A stretch of DNA of 64,000 nt from Chrysomallon squamiferum (GCA_012295275.1 CM022666.1:9605423-9669422), one strand, 5' to 3'. Positions 13,901 to 27,102 are shown, numbered from the stretch's first letter. The notes: generated by a model from the sequence alone, not told the origin. Numbers and translations: made by a program.

Positions 13901-16900
13901 GTACAAGTAACAACTTCAAAACAGAAAAACTAGAAATCTATGTTATTAACATACTAGTTTTAACATTTCAGCAGTAACAAATGTTACTTGTGACAGTTGT
14001 CACATTTTGGAAAAATACAGACAGGAGTTTGTGTGGATAGACACTGCGATGAAGAATTTCAATTATCTAAAAATACAGAGCTATTTAGACAGAAGTAAAA
14101 CACATAATGTGTTAGCATGTTCATTTTGTATCAAGAAGTATCAGTGTCATAGTCCAGTGTGTGAGTTTAAAACAAACACATCAGTACAAGTAGCACAAGT
14201 TCTAAACAGACAAAGTAAAAATCTACACATAATTAACACACACACATTAGTTTGATAGCTGTAAAGCACACAATAAAATATGTTTACACATTTAGCTATT
14301 TAGACATGTAAAACACAATGTGTTAACATTCATTTTGTATTAAGAAGTATCAGTGTCATAGTCCAGTGTGTGAGTTTAAAACAAACACATCAGTACAAGT
14401 AGCACAAGTTCTAAACAGACAAAGTAAAAATCTACACATAATTAACACACACACACTAGTTTGATAGCTGTAAAGAACACAATAAAATATGTTTACACAT
14501 TTACATTTGCAGGCTGTTTTTCTCAGGTAATGTTATAAAGAAATGGACATTTAAACAGACCTAGAGTATACTGATGAAGACCTCAAAGGGTTAACATTAT
14601 ATAGTGTGAAACTTGTGGTTATTGAATACTAATGAAACGTCTCTTTCCCGACAGTTTTTATTGTATCCACTGATCCTGATACCTGAAAGTGCTGTTTAAT
14701 GCCTGAAAGTACCAGTCAGAGAAGTTTTACAGAAATTTCTTGCGAAAGCTAGTGAATATGAAGACATAATATAAATGAACATTCAGCTAATCAACAAAAT
14801 ACAACAACTTATTTAACAAGTCTCTGCAATCAAGATGTTATACAATACTGTGCCAATTAGAGAACAAAACTTGTAAATAACAGGAGCAGTTGTAAAAAAT
14901 CCTAAATAAACACAAGACAATTTTCAACTGAAATGTATGTAAGGAGTTTCAGGTGAAAGAGATTTCAGCAATAACAAATGTTACTTGTGACAGATTGACA
15001 TCAGTTGTCACATTTTGGAAAATACAGAACTACACATGTAACAACACAGATTGGAGTTTGTGAGGATAGACATTGTGATGAAGAATTTCAAATATCTAAA
15101 AATACAGAGCTATTTAGACAGATGTAAAACACATAATGTGTTAACATGTCCATTTTGTATTAAGAAGTATCAGTGTCACAGTCCAATGTGTGAGTTTAAA
15201 ACAAACACATCAGTACAAGTAGCACAAGTTCTAAACAGACAAAGTAAAAATCTACACATAATTAACACACACACATTAGTTTGATAGCTGTAAAGCACAC
15301 AATAAAATATGTTTACACATTTAGCTATTTAGACATGTAAAACACAATGTGTTAACATTCATTTTGTATTAAGAAGTATCAGTGTCATAGTCCAGTGTGT
15401 GAGTTTAAAACAAACACATCAGTACAAATAGCACAAGTTCTAAACAGAGAAAGTAAAAAACTACACATAATTAACACACACACATTAGTTTGATAGCTGT
15501 AAAGCACACAACAAAATATGTTTACACATTTACTTAAGCAGTCCTAATGTAGACTGATCAACCCTTCACATGGTTAACAGTGTGAGACAGCTATAGTGTG
15601 AGACTTGTGTTTATTAAATACTAATGATTCTAAGGTAGAAACCAGCTGTCTTCTTTCACTGAGATAAACTTATAACAAATGTTACTTGTGACAGATTGAC
15701 ATAAGTTGTCACATTTTGGAAAATACAGAACTACACATGTAACAACACAGATTGGAGTTTGTGAGGATAGACATTGTGATGAAGAATTTCAAATATCTAA
15801 AAATACAGAACTATTTAGACAGATGTAAAACACATAATGTGTTAACATGTTCATTTTGTATTAAGAAGTATCAGTGTCACAGTCCAGTGTGTGAGTTTAA
15901 AACAAACATCAGTACAAGTAGCACAAGTTCTAAACAGAGAAAGTAAAAATCTACACATAATTAACACACACACACTAGTTTGATAGCTGTAAAGCACAAA
16001 ATACAATATGTTTACACATTTACATTTGCAGGCTGCTTTTCTCAGGTAATGTTATTAAGAAATGGACATTTAAACAGACCTAGAGTACACTGATGAACAC
16101 CTCAAAGGGTTGTGACAAACAGACATCAGATGTCACATTTTGGAAAATAAAGAACTTGAAGAAAATCTTGAAAGAATTAAATGAGTTTAATCTCTTACAG
16201 TTGAAAATTTTTTCTACAACACAGACTTTATTTAGGAGCAGGTAATAAAAGTCCTACATAAACACAAGAAGACAATTTTCAACTGAAATGAATGTAAGGA
16301 GTTTCAGGTGACACAAGTTTTAGAAATAACAAATATTACTTGTGACAAACAGAATTTAGATGTTACATTTTGGAAAATACAAAACTAGGTATGTGTCAAC
16401 TCAGATTGGAGTGTGTGTGGATGCACACTGTCACAATGAAGGTCAAGTATGTAAAACTACACTGTCATAGTCCAGTGTGTGTTTTTAGAACAAACACATG
16501 AGTACAAGTAACAACTTCAAAACAGAAAAACTAGAAATCTATGTTATTAACATACTAGTTTTAACATTTCAGCAGTAACAAATGTTACTTGTGACAGTTG
16601 TCACATTTTGGAAAATACAGACAGGAGTTTGTGTGGATAGACACTGCGATGAAGAATTTCAATTATCTAAAAATACAGAGCTATTTAGACAGAAGTAAAA
16701 CACATAATGTGTTAGCATGTTCATTTTGTATCAAGAAGTATCAGTGTCATAGTCCAGTGTGTGAGTTTAAAACAAACACATCAGTACAAGTAGCACAAGT
16801 TCTAAACAGAGAAAGTAAAAAAACTACACATAATTAACACACACACATTAGTTTGATAGCTGTAAAGCACACAACAAAATATGTTTACACATTTACTTAA

Positions 16901-19900
16901 GCAGTCCTAATGTAGACTGATCAACCCTTCACATGGTTAACAGTGTGAGACTTGTGTTTATTAAATACTAATGATTCTAAGGTAGAAACCAGCTGTCTTC
17001 TTTCACTGAGATAAACTTATAACAAATGTTACTTGTGATAGATTGACATAAGTTGTCACATTTTGGAAAATACAGAACTACACATGTAACAACACAAATT
17101 GGAGTTTGTGAGGATAGACACTGTGATGAAGAATTTCAAATATCTAAAAATACAGAGCTATTTAGACAGAAGTAAAACACATAATGTGTTAACATGTTCA
17201 TTTTGTATTAAGAAGTATCAGTGTCATAGTCCAGTGTGTGAGTTTAAAACAAACACATCAGTACAAGTAGCACAAGTTCTAAACAGACAAAGTAAAAATC
17301 TACACATAATTAACACACACACATTAGTTTGATAGCTGTAAAGCACACAAAAAAATATGTTTACACATTTAGCTATTTAGACATGTAAAACACAATGTGT
17401 TAACATTCATTTTGTATTAAGAAGTATCAGTGTCATAGTCCAGTGTGTGAGTTTAAAACAAACACATCAGTACAAGTAGCACAAGTTCTAAACAGACAAA
17501 GTAAAAATCTACACATAATTAACACACACACACTAGTTTGATAGCTGTAAAGAACACAATAAAATATGTTTACACATTTACATTTGCAGGCTGTTTTTCT
17601 CAGGTAATGTTATAAAAGAAATGGACATTTAAACAGACCTAGAGTATACTGATGAAAGACCTCAAAGGGTTAACATTATATAGTGTGAAACTTGTGGTTA
17701 TTGAATACTAATGAAACGTCTCTTTCCGACAGTTTTTATTGTATCCACTGATCCTGATACCTGAAAGTGCTGTTTAATGCCTGAAAGTACCAGTCAGAGA
17801 AGTTTTACAGAAATTTCTTGCGAGCTAGTGAATATGAAGACATAATATAAATGAACATTCAGCTAATCAACAAAATACAACAACTTATTTAACAAGTCTC
17901 TGCAATCAAGATGTTATACAATACTGTGCCAATTAGAGAACAAAACTTGTAAATAACAGGAGCAGTTGTAAAAAATCCTAAATAAACACAAGACAATTTT
18001 CAACTGAAATGTATGTAAAGAGTTTCAGGTGAAAGAGATTTCAGCAATAACAAATGTTACTTGTGACAGATTGACATCAGTTGTCACATTTTGGAAAATA
18101 CAGAACTACACATGTAACAACACAGATTGGAGTTTGTGAGGATAGACATTGTGATGAAGAATTTCAAATATCTAAAAATACAGAGCTATTTAGACAGATG
18201 TAAAACACATAATGTGTTAACATGTTCATTTTGTATTAAGAAGTATCAGTGTCACAGTCCAGTGTGTGAGTTTAAAACAAACATCAGTACAAGTAGCACA
18301 AGTTCTAAACAGAGAAAGTAAAAATCTACACATAATTAACACACACACACTAGTTTGATAGCTGTAAAGCACAAAATACAATATGTTTACACATTTACAT
18401 TTGCAGGCTGCTTTTCTCAGGTAATGTTATTAAGAAATGGACATTTAAACAGACCTAGAGTACACTGATGAACACCTCAAAGGGTTGTGACAAACAGACA
18501 TCAGATGTCACATTTTGGAAAATAAAGACCTTGAAGAAAATCTTGAAAGAATTAAATGAGTTTAATCTCTTACAGTTGAAAATTTTTCTACAACACAGAC
18601 TTTATTTAGGAGCAGGTAATAAAAGTCCTACATAAACACAAGAAGACAATTTTCAACTGAAATGAATGTAAGGAGTTTCAGGTGACACAAGTTTTAGAAA
18701 TAACAAATATTACTTGTGACAAACAGAATTTAGATGTTACATTTTGGAAAATACAAAACTAGGTATGTGTCAACTCAGATTGGAGTGTGTGTGGATGTAC
18801 ACTGTCACAATGAAGGTCAAGTATGTAAAACTACACTGTCATAGTCCAGTGTGTGTTTTAGAACAAACACATGAGTACAAGTAACAACTTCAAAACAGAA
18901 AAACTAGAAATCTATGTTATTAACATACTAGTTTTAACATTTCAGCAGTAACAAATGTTACTTGTGACAGTTGTCACATTTTGGAAAATACAGACAGGAG
19001 TTTGTGTGGATAGACACTGCGATGAAGAATTTCAATTATCTAAAAATACAGAGCTATTTAGACAGAAGCAAAACACATAATGTGTTAGCATGTTCATTTT
19101 GTATCAAGAAGTATCAGTGTCATAGTCCAGTGTGTGAGTTTAAAACAAACACATCAGTACAAGTAGCACAAGTTCTAAACAGAGAAAGTAAAAATCTACA
19201 CATAATTAACACACACACACTAGTTTGATAGCTGTAAAGAACACAATAAAATATGTTTACACATTTACATTTGCAGGCTGTTTTTCTCAGGTAATGTTAT
19301 AAAGAAATGGACATTTAAACAGACCTAGAGTATACTGATGAAGACCTCAAAGGATTAACATTATATAGTGTGAAACTTGTGGTTATTGAATACTAATGAA
19401 ACGTCTCTTTCCGACAGTTTTTATTGTATCCACTGATCCTGATACCTGAAAGTGCTGTTTAATGCCTGAAAGTACCAGTCAGAGAAGTTTTACAGAAATT
19501 TCTTGCGAGCTAGTGAATATGAAGACATAATATAAATCAACATTCAGCTAATCAACAAAATACAACTTATTTAACAAGTCTCTGCAATCAAGATGTTATA
19601 CAATACTGTGCCAATTAGAGAACAAAACTTGTAAATAACAGGAGCAGTTGTAAAAAATCCTAAATAAACACAACAAGACAATTTTCAACTGAAATGTATG
19701 TAAGGAGTTTCAGGTGAAAGAGATTTCAGCAATAACAAATGTTACTTGTGACAGATTGACATCAGTTGTCACATTTTGGAAAATACAGAACTACACATGT
19801 AACAACACAGATTGGAGTTTGTGAGGATAGACATTGTGATGAAGAATTTCAAATATCTAAAAATACAGAGCTATTTAGACAGAAGTAAAACACATAATGT

Positions 19901-20750
19901 GTTAACATGTTCATTTTGTATTAAGAAGTATCAGTGTCACAGTCCAGTGTGTGAGTTTAAAACAAACATCAGTACAAGTAGCACAAGTTCTAAACAGAGA
20001 AAGTAGAAAACTACATGTAATTAACACAGAAACATTAGTTTGATAGCTGTAAAGCACACAATAAAATATGTTTACACATTTAGCTATTTAGACATGTAAA
20101 ACACAATGTGTTAACGTTTATTTTGTATCAAGAAGTATCAGTGTCATAGTCCAGTGTGTGAGTTTAAAACAAACACATCAGTACAAGTAGCACAAGTTCT
20201 AAACAGAGAAAGTAAAAAACTACACATAATTAACACACACACATTAGTTTGATAGCTGTAAAGCACACAACAAAATATGTTTACACATTTACTTAAGCAG
20301 TCCTAATGTAGACTGATCAACCCTTCACATGGTTAACAGTGTGAGACAGCTATAGTGTGAGACTTGTGTTTATTAAATACTAATGATTCTAAGGTAGAAA
20401 CCAGCTGTCTTCTTTCACTGAGATAAACTTATAACAAATGTTACTTGTGATAGATTGACATAAGTTGTCACATTTTGGAAAATACAGAACTACACATGTA
20501 ACAACACAAATTGGAGTTTGTGAGGATAGACACTGTGATGAAGAATTTCAAATATCTAAAAATACAGAGCTATTTAGACAGAAGTAAAACACATAATGTG
20601 TTAACATGTTCATTTTGTATTAAGAAGTATCAGTGTCATAGTCCAGTGTGTGAGTTTAAAACAAACACATCAGTACAAGTAGCACAAGTTCTAAACAGAC
20701 AAAGTAAAAATCTACACATAATTAACACACACACATTAGTTTGATAGCTG
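7960..20750. repeat. Higher-order repeat section of array A (2.39-kb and 1.69-kb units)
   Basis: Landmark spacing shows regular higher-order units. The same frame start occurs at 8,374, 10,761 and 13,151 (steps of 2,387 and 2,390). A second landmark runs 9,218, 11,609, 14,007, and a third 9,734, 12,126. After an irregular step of 2,601 containing an extra roughly 700-bp piece with a hybrid subunit at 15,051, the phase continues 15,752, 18,127 (2,375) and then 19,812 (1,685). The short 1.69-kb form is the long form minus a roughly 0.7-kb module that carries CTTAAGCAGTCCTAATG and GTTTATTAAATACTAATG. Sequence identity between units is very high, indicating recent amplification or homogenisation. 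Confidence 0.88.
9210..9225. promoter_or_regulatory. Near-perfect palindrome TGTGACAGTTGTCACA, one per higher-order unit
   Basis: Seven-base arms TGTGACA and TGTCACA face each other across two bases. The core TGACAGTTGTCA resembles the paired TGACAG/CTGTCA site bound by TALE homeodomain proteins of the MEIS/PKNOX/TGIF type. The same 16 bases occur at 11,601, 13,989, 16,590, 18,963, 42,391, 50,837 and 52,527. In the other subunits the arms are spread by about 13 bases. The binding role is an inference from the motif only. Confidence 0.4.
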
Positions 20751-22390
20751 TAAAGCACTCAATACAATATGTTTACACATTTACATTTGCAGGCTGCTTT
20801 TCTCAGGTAATGTTATTAAGAAATGGACATTTAAACAGACCTAGAGTACACTGATGAACACCTCAAAGGGTTGTGACAAACAGACATCAGATGTCACATT
20901 TTGGAAAATAAAGAACCTGAAGAAAATCTTGAAAGAATTAAATGAGTTTAATCTCTTACAGTTGAAATATTTTTCTACAACACAGACTTTATTTAGGAGC
21001 AGGTAATAAAAGTCCTACATAAACACAACAAGACAATTTTCAACTGAAATGAATGTAAGGAGTTTCAGGTGACACAAGTTTTAGAAATAACAAATATTAC
21101 TTGTGACAAACAGAATTTAGATTTACATTTTGGAAAATACAGAACTAGACATGTAACAACTCAGATTGGAGTTTGTGTGGGTGAACACTGTACCAAAGTG
21201 CAAATATGTAAAACCAGACAGTTAGTTTTGACAGTTGTAACACACATAATGCATTTACATGTTTACTTTGTATTAAGTATTAGTGTCATAGTTGAAAACA
21301 AACACATCAGTACAAGAAATACAACTTCTAAACAGAGAAAGTAGAAGAGTACATGTAATTAACACAAACACACTAGTTTTGATAGCTTTAAAATACACAA
21401 TAAGATATTTTTACATATTTAAACTTGTAGATAGCTTCTGTAAAGTAATGTTATTAAGAAATGGGACACTTAAGCAGTCCTAATGTAGACTGATCAACCC
21501 TTCACAATGAGACAGCTACAGTGTGAGACTTGTGTTTATTAAATACTAATGATTCTAAGGTAGAAATTAGCTGTCTTCTTTCACTGAGATAAACTTGGCC
21601 ATTAGCCATTAACAGGAAAGAATATTTGACTTATACTTTCCCCTGGGTGGGAAAGCACATAACACAGATTGTGTTAAACATTAGCTTTGGTTAGAACAGT
21701 AAATAGCTGATGTTAATATTTATAAAGTTTGTCATAAAAGTGTCTAAAACTGATGTAAAACTCTCCAGTTATTAAACAAAACGTGAATGTAAGTTTTTGT
21801 TTTAATCTGTGGCATTCTCTCAAAACCTGTAAGAATCTAAGAAAGATGACACATTTATATACTTGTGTTCGTAACAAGAAGAAGAAAATCTTGAAAGAAT
21901 TAAATCAATTTTATCAATCAAAGGTGAAACATTTTACTACAAGAGAAATTTTATTTCAGAGCAGGTAAAAAAAGTACTTACATAAATAAAACAAGACACT
22001 TTTGAAATTAAATGAATGTAAGGCATTTCAGGTAAAACAAATTTTACTTGTGGCAAATTAAAATTAGAAGTCATGTCTGGGAAAATTCAGAAATAGGTAT
22101 GTAACAACTCAAATTGGAGGTTGTGTGGATGGATGCTGTGACAAAGAATTTCAAATATGCAAAAACAGAGCTAGTTTTGACATCTGTAAAATGCATAATC
22201 TGTTTACAAGTTTACTTAGTGTTAAGTGTAAGTGTCATAGTCCAGTGTATGAGCTCAAAACAAACACATCAGTAGAAGTAACACAACTTCTAAACAGAGA
22301 AAAAAGATGTCCACATGTAATTAACACAAACACATTATTTTTATCAGCTGTAAAAATGTATTTAAGGAGTTTGAGGTAAAACATGTTACT
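20750..22390. repeat. Diverged distal block of array A
   Basis: Older, diverged subunits close the array on the right. They correspond closely to 53,640-55,260 in array B. Recognisable landmarks are the TTACATTTTGGAAAATACAG motif, GTCATAGTCCAGTGTATGAG and AAACAAACACATCAGTAG. One subunit at 22,125-22,379 is open for 84 codons with many cysteines, but its frame is shifted relative to the open frames of other subunits, which argues against a conserved protein. Confidence 0.8.
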
Positions 22391-23882
22391 TGTGAATGGC
22401 TGACATCAGTTCTCACATTCTGGTAAATAATGAACTAGATAAAGTACAACTGAAGAGACTCTGATTACAAACAAGCAACTTGAAACTGGCATGGTAGGTT
22501 TCAGCATGACATGGAACACTAACATGACCCAACATTTTAGAGTTCCTGAAGAAAGAGGAGATAAGACAATATGGCAGGCAGCCAAGCACCAAACAAGATG
22601 GAAATGGTGAGACACAATAGAAAAAGTCCTCTATTAGCATACAATGCATGACTTTCGACACACCTACAACTGAAATAAACATGATCATTAACATAACTAT
22701 AAACCCAAGATGAGAAACCACATATATTGTTACTTTGGTAAATCAGAACTTTGGATAGAATAGGAACTTTTGGATGGATTTGTGATATCCTGAAAAAATG
22801 ATATCAAAGTGTCTCATTTTTACATACTCATATACAATTTATATAAACCATAGCCATAAATATAAATATTTGTATATACGTTTGTGAAAGTATACATTTT
22901 TTATCTTTATACAGATTGATGGATAAATACACATCTATAGACATACTGAAAAGAAAACAATTGTAAAATATTGTCTTATTTTTATTTAATAAAGTATTAT
23001 TTTAACAGTAATATATAATTTAAAAAAAAAAAAACCAAAAAAACTTATTTTATTGATAAAAGGAAACATGTCAAGATAATTGTTTTACAAATAATACATT
23101 TATTTTTATAAAGAAGAAAAATAATTTTACCACATGCAGTTTGCAATCGTTTTTTTGGCACTTTCTGGATAGAATTAATCTTGTATTTGAAATAAATTAT
23201 ATGTTTGTATAAATAACCTTTTTGGCATATAATAATAATAGTGTTGTTGTTATTATTTTTATTGCAATATACAGTATGAATGATTAAAATGTTTCTTTTT
23301 ATTCCTCTAATGGTATGAAGATAAGGAAATTGATCATGTTCAGCTGTATTCCCATACAAGATTCCTGTATTACTAAAGAAGAATATGTACATTTTATCTT
23401 TAAAATTAGCTACTAGAACAAAATAACTATTTTGAGCATGGGCTGGTCACCAGTGACAAATAAAACAATCATTCAGTATTAAGCACAGCAATTTGTGAGC
23501 ACCACCAAAGCAGCACTCAAAAACTAACAAAACAAGTTATTTTAAAATCAAACACACTGCTAATCTATTTCTCCAAACATCATACATCAATAATAATGGT
23601 TTTGACAGGATGTAGATAATGAAATGAAATGGTAACAATATCTGGGGGTTCTATATTAGTTAATTTATGATAAAAATGAAGACTTCAAATAACATACAAG
23701 TCATTCTGTGTTGATTTAAAATTGATGGGCACATTTTATATTTTATACACACTACATATTGTGAAAAGGAATATTTATTAAAATTTGCCAGGCTTAAAAA
23801 ATATCTTTCAGACAATGTGCATAACTTTATGAATAATATTTATTATTTTTTTATGTAAAGGAATATCTATATAAATGAAGCT

Positions 23883-23884
23883 AC

Positions 23885-23927
<43 letters not shown>

Positions 23928-23928
23928 G
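23883..23928. repeat. (ATT)n microsatellite
   Basis: About 15 uninterrupted ATT units. The matching tract in the second copy (about 56,752-56,792) is slightly shorter, so the locus is length-variable between the two copies. Confidence 0.95.
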
Positions 23929-24759
23929 ATTTTAAACCTACTCTAAATCTCAATTTTTTATCTCAATAAATAGGAGCATTTGATACAAATTTCAGGCAAT
24001 TGGTTTGTAATATATTAACAGCAAAAACTGGAATATATTAAACACAAAAAGTTACTTATTTTCAATGAAGTGTTACTCTTACACTATTGTGAGTCAATCA
24101 CTTCATGATTTTTCACCTTTTCAATAATTTTATTAAATTTATATTCGTTTCACTGGTTGTTTTTTAAAAAACTTTTTAGAATATAAATCTTATCATTACA
24201 TATATAAAAATATCTCAAAATGGTTTTGTTCACACACATATAATAATATTTCAATATTTTTCTAATAAATATAGAAAAAAAAAATCTTATATACATGTAA
24301 GAAAAAATAATTAGAAAAGGAAAATGTAGAAAACCTTTACCATCTACTGCTGATTATAAAGTCCAGTGCACATTTATTAGTATAAAGTATTTGTAAAATT
24401 AATTAATATTATACTGCAAATACATAAATCTTCATCAGATGAAGAATAAACTGACTGAGCATTTATCCGATTGTCTGAATACGTTGCTCATTTCAACTAA
24501 AAAACCATTTTATATCCAAGTATATTAAAGCATCGATAGTGTGAATTTGATACTATAAAAGTATTTGCATATGGGGAAAAAAAAATACATTCAATTTTAA
24601 AATATGGTATAAAAACAAAGCAAAACATTTTTTTTAATAATTTCCTCTAAAATTTTTTTTTTTTTTTATGGCACAGCTTAGTATATATGTAAAGAAAGAT
24701 AAGAATAAAATGCCCAATGTAATTTTGTTTTGGTTGTAGTAACTTTAGATATTTGCTAA

Positions 24760-24781
24760 TAACACACACACACACACACAT
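24760..24781. repeat. (AC)n microsatellite
   Basis: About 10 AC units in AT-rich DNA. The counterpart at about 57,622-57,642 is slightly shorter. Confidence 0.9.
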
Positions 24782-25619
24782 TATACATAAAATTAAGTAC
24801 AGCAACTTCTGTATTTCGATGTATGTAAAAATGATACTTTGAAAACAAATAAAACCAAATCATTTTTTTTATTTTTTTTTTTTAATAAATGATAGACTTA
24901 TATGGCAAATATGAATAATATTTCTCTAAAAAAAATGTAATTAATTAATAATAATAAATGAAAAATATGAAATGAATAGTATAAAATGACATCTGTAATA
25001 AAAAAAAAAATTCAGCAGCTTCTATGCATTTTTATACTTTATTATAAGCAAAGTTTTTTGAAATGTAAAAAAAAAAAAATAATAATAATAATTAAAATCT
25101 CATTATATAAAATATATATCTGGACTGTTTATATTTTTAATCATTTTCAAAATACACAAATTTTTTAGTTCAAACAAAAGGTTAAATAAACACACCTCCT
25201 AATGACCTAGCATTTACTGTATAAAACCTACACTGAATCAACATTAAATTTTATAAAACAAAAATATATATAAAAATAAAATTTACAAGACCAAAAAAAT
25301 TAAGATTGGCCACACACCTATACATGGATTTAAAATATACTGAAACTATTTAAAGATACTAAAACTTTTGATTCAGTTGTATAAGTACCTCTCTTTAACG
25401 TAACAAAAAATTAGATCTTATAACACCAAAATGTTATAAAAAAATTTTTAACATACAGAAATTTACCTTAACTGTACTTAAACTAGTTCTCTTCGGCTTC
25501 AAATTTTTTTAATTGTTTTTACAAAATTAAAAAAATCAGTTACACAAATTGTTATATATACAGTATTATACAAAATTAGTTTTAGGATAGAAAAAAATAC
25601 ATGTTTAGAAAAAATTACA

Positions 25620-25744
25620 AGGCAGTTTATATTAGTGATTCCTAATGTTTTGATGTCGCATCCCCTGATGTCAAGATGAGTTTTTGGTTCAGCTTCCCAC
25701 TGTAAACCCATCTCCTCCAAAATGGATCTCGGTTCATCAGATTC
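25620..25744 (-). other. Weak exon candidate or decayed hAT-like terminus, copy A
   Basis: On the minus strand an acceptor-like TTTCTCATATAG ends at 25,745 and is followed by an open frame starting ESDEPRSILEEMGLQWE. In the second copy (from 58,609 downward) one extra base in an A run breaks this frame. The plus-strand sequence TAGTGATTCCTAATGTTTTG followed by TGTCGCATCCCC resembles decayed termini of hAT elements, which is an equally good explanation. I do not recognise a protein. Confidence 0.25.
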
Positions 25745-26971
25745 CTATATGAGAAATGGAGAAACATTTTAAAAAAAGTTCTTTTACTTTTTATTTTTGT
25801 TCTTTTCAAACATTTACTTATGTACATTTTTTTTTTCATCTATTTATTTTAATTTTCAATAAATTTAATAAAACATTTGTTACGTTTCCACACTTAATCA
25901 ATGTATTATTATTATTAGTTTGTTTTGGACATTTTTAATTGTAAATTTTCTTTTTCTTTATATTATAATCATTTATTATTATTATTTATTTAAAAAACTG
26001 TTTTTGTATTTTTTATCAAAAGAATAAAAAATGTTATTTAAAAGTAAAATGTTTCACTTTTTTCTTTTTGAACTAAAGAGTATATAATATTTTTGTCATA
26101 AAATTTATTTTTGTTGCTATATTGTATTAAAATTGAATTGAAGAAGATACTGACTTGCATTCAAAATGGTAAATAAAACAAAAACAACATAACAGAAGTA
26201 AACAATAATTCAACACTCCCCCAGTACACAACAAAAATAAAGGAATACCAAATAAAAACAGAAAAGTGTCACAGAATTTTACTATAATTATATTTATTAC
26301 TTTATTTTTTTATTTGTCAACTTTTTATTTGTATGTTTTGAATCAGATTGTTGTTGTTTTAAATTTAACTGAGATTTAAAACAAATTAAATACAAAACTA
26401 AAGGACATATTGATGCACAAGTGTCTAAAATGAATAAATTAATAAAAATATGATTAATTTGTTTTAGTAAATAATTGTTATGCACAGAGGGTAGGGGTGT
26501 TGTTAGAACAAAATCAAACAAAGTAACTGAAAACGTCACCAAACTACCTGCATGCAGTTACAGAAACATTAACAATATATAATAAGAATAATTTACACAA
26601 TCCCAAATGAAGAGGTAAAAAGATTCACAAGAAGGTGTTAACATGCATACATGCAGAAAAGATTAACAAACATGAATAAAAAATAAAAATAAAAAAATTT
26701 AATAAAGAAGAACCCTGTTTTTAAAATAATATTTTCTCATTTTATTACTGCCTGTCAGAATTATTTTATCTATTTAAGTTTTAATTATAAGTTTTTATTT
26801 ATTTGTTCTCCATTCCTCAGACAGGGGAAAAAATAATATTAACATAACAAAAATAACAGCAATGCCATGAATAAATAAATTAATTAAAATAACAATAAAA
26901 TTTTTAAAACAAATTTTAAAAATAAAAATGGAAGTTTAAAAAAGCATTGAACAAAAACAACAGTCCAATAC

Positions 26972-27102
26972 CAGAATGTTATGTTCAAAAGTCTAAAAAG
27001 CCCGAGGCGTGATCTACGTTTACTAGCCATCTGTGAATAGCTGTCCATCTGCAACACCTCATCATCTTCTATGAGCATCTGAACAACACTGTCACTCCAT
27101 TG
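26972..27102 (-). pseudogene. Exon candidate with indels, copy A of unknown minus-strand gene
   Basis: On the minus strand, acceptor-like TAATTTATCACAG is followed by QWSDSVVQMLIEDDEVLQM. In the second copy (59,847-59,981) the frame continues with AIHRWLSKRRSRLGLF. Here a one-base and a two-base loss (TACTAGCC versus TACTGAGCC, and TGTCCATC versus TGTCTGCATC) replace the middle residues with DSYSQMA and then return to the same frame. A donor-like CTG|GTATTG follows in both. The peptide looks protein-like, with a charged and amphipathic composition, but I do not recognise the family. It could be an internal exon of a gene reading leftward. Confidence 0.3.

Larger units (their letters stand above)
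1..22390. repeat. Complex tandem-repeat array A (macrosatellite-like)
   Basis: The stretch is built from diverged copies of a several-hundred-base subunit. Recurring landmarks appear in the same order: a TGTTACTTGTGAC block, CACATTTTGGAAAATACAGA, GTCATAGTCCAGTGTGTGAG, TAAAACAAACACATCAGTAC, AATATGTTTACACATTTA and a TCCTACATAAACACAA block. Subunits at the outer parts (1-5,400, 6,590-7,900, 20,800-22,390) are diverged from each other, while those between about 7,960 and 20,750 are nearly identical and form higher-order repeats. The array enters from beyond the left window edge. It contains one mariner-like insertion. Open frames of 64-85 codons recur with the repeat but start at TTG and are broken in diverged subunits, so I do not call them genes. 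The type of repeat is an inference from the pattern; I do not recognise it as a named family. Confidence 0.93.
22391..26970. other. AT-rich non-coding flank, copy A
   Basis: Very AT-rich sequence with homopolymer runs and short simple repeats and no convincing gene. It is nearly identical to 55,261-59,846. Differences are scattered substitutions and many homopolymer length changes. A plus-strand frame of about 55 codons at 22,443-22,607 and a minus-strand frame of 102 codons at 22,413-22,721 overlap each other at the array border; neither is recognisable. Confidence 0.75.

Noticed and set aside
2429-20744. Some two dozen open frames of 64-85 codons in array A (and matching ones in array B) as a tandem gene family
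   Set aside because: They start at TTG, recur only because the satellite recurs, and in diverged subunits the frame is broken or shifted. No splice or promoter context is visible.
22413-22721. 102-codon minus-strand frame at the array border, with an overlapping 55-codon plus-strand frame
   Set aside because: The two frames exclude each other, neither is recognised, and both copies of the locus are too similar to test selection.
23045-23392. 115-codon minus-strand frame in the AT-rich flank (and its 94-codon counterpart near 56,000)
   Set aside because: Ile/Asn/Lys-rich product of AT-rich DNA; homopolymer changes between copies shift its frame without consequence.
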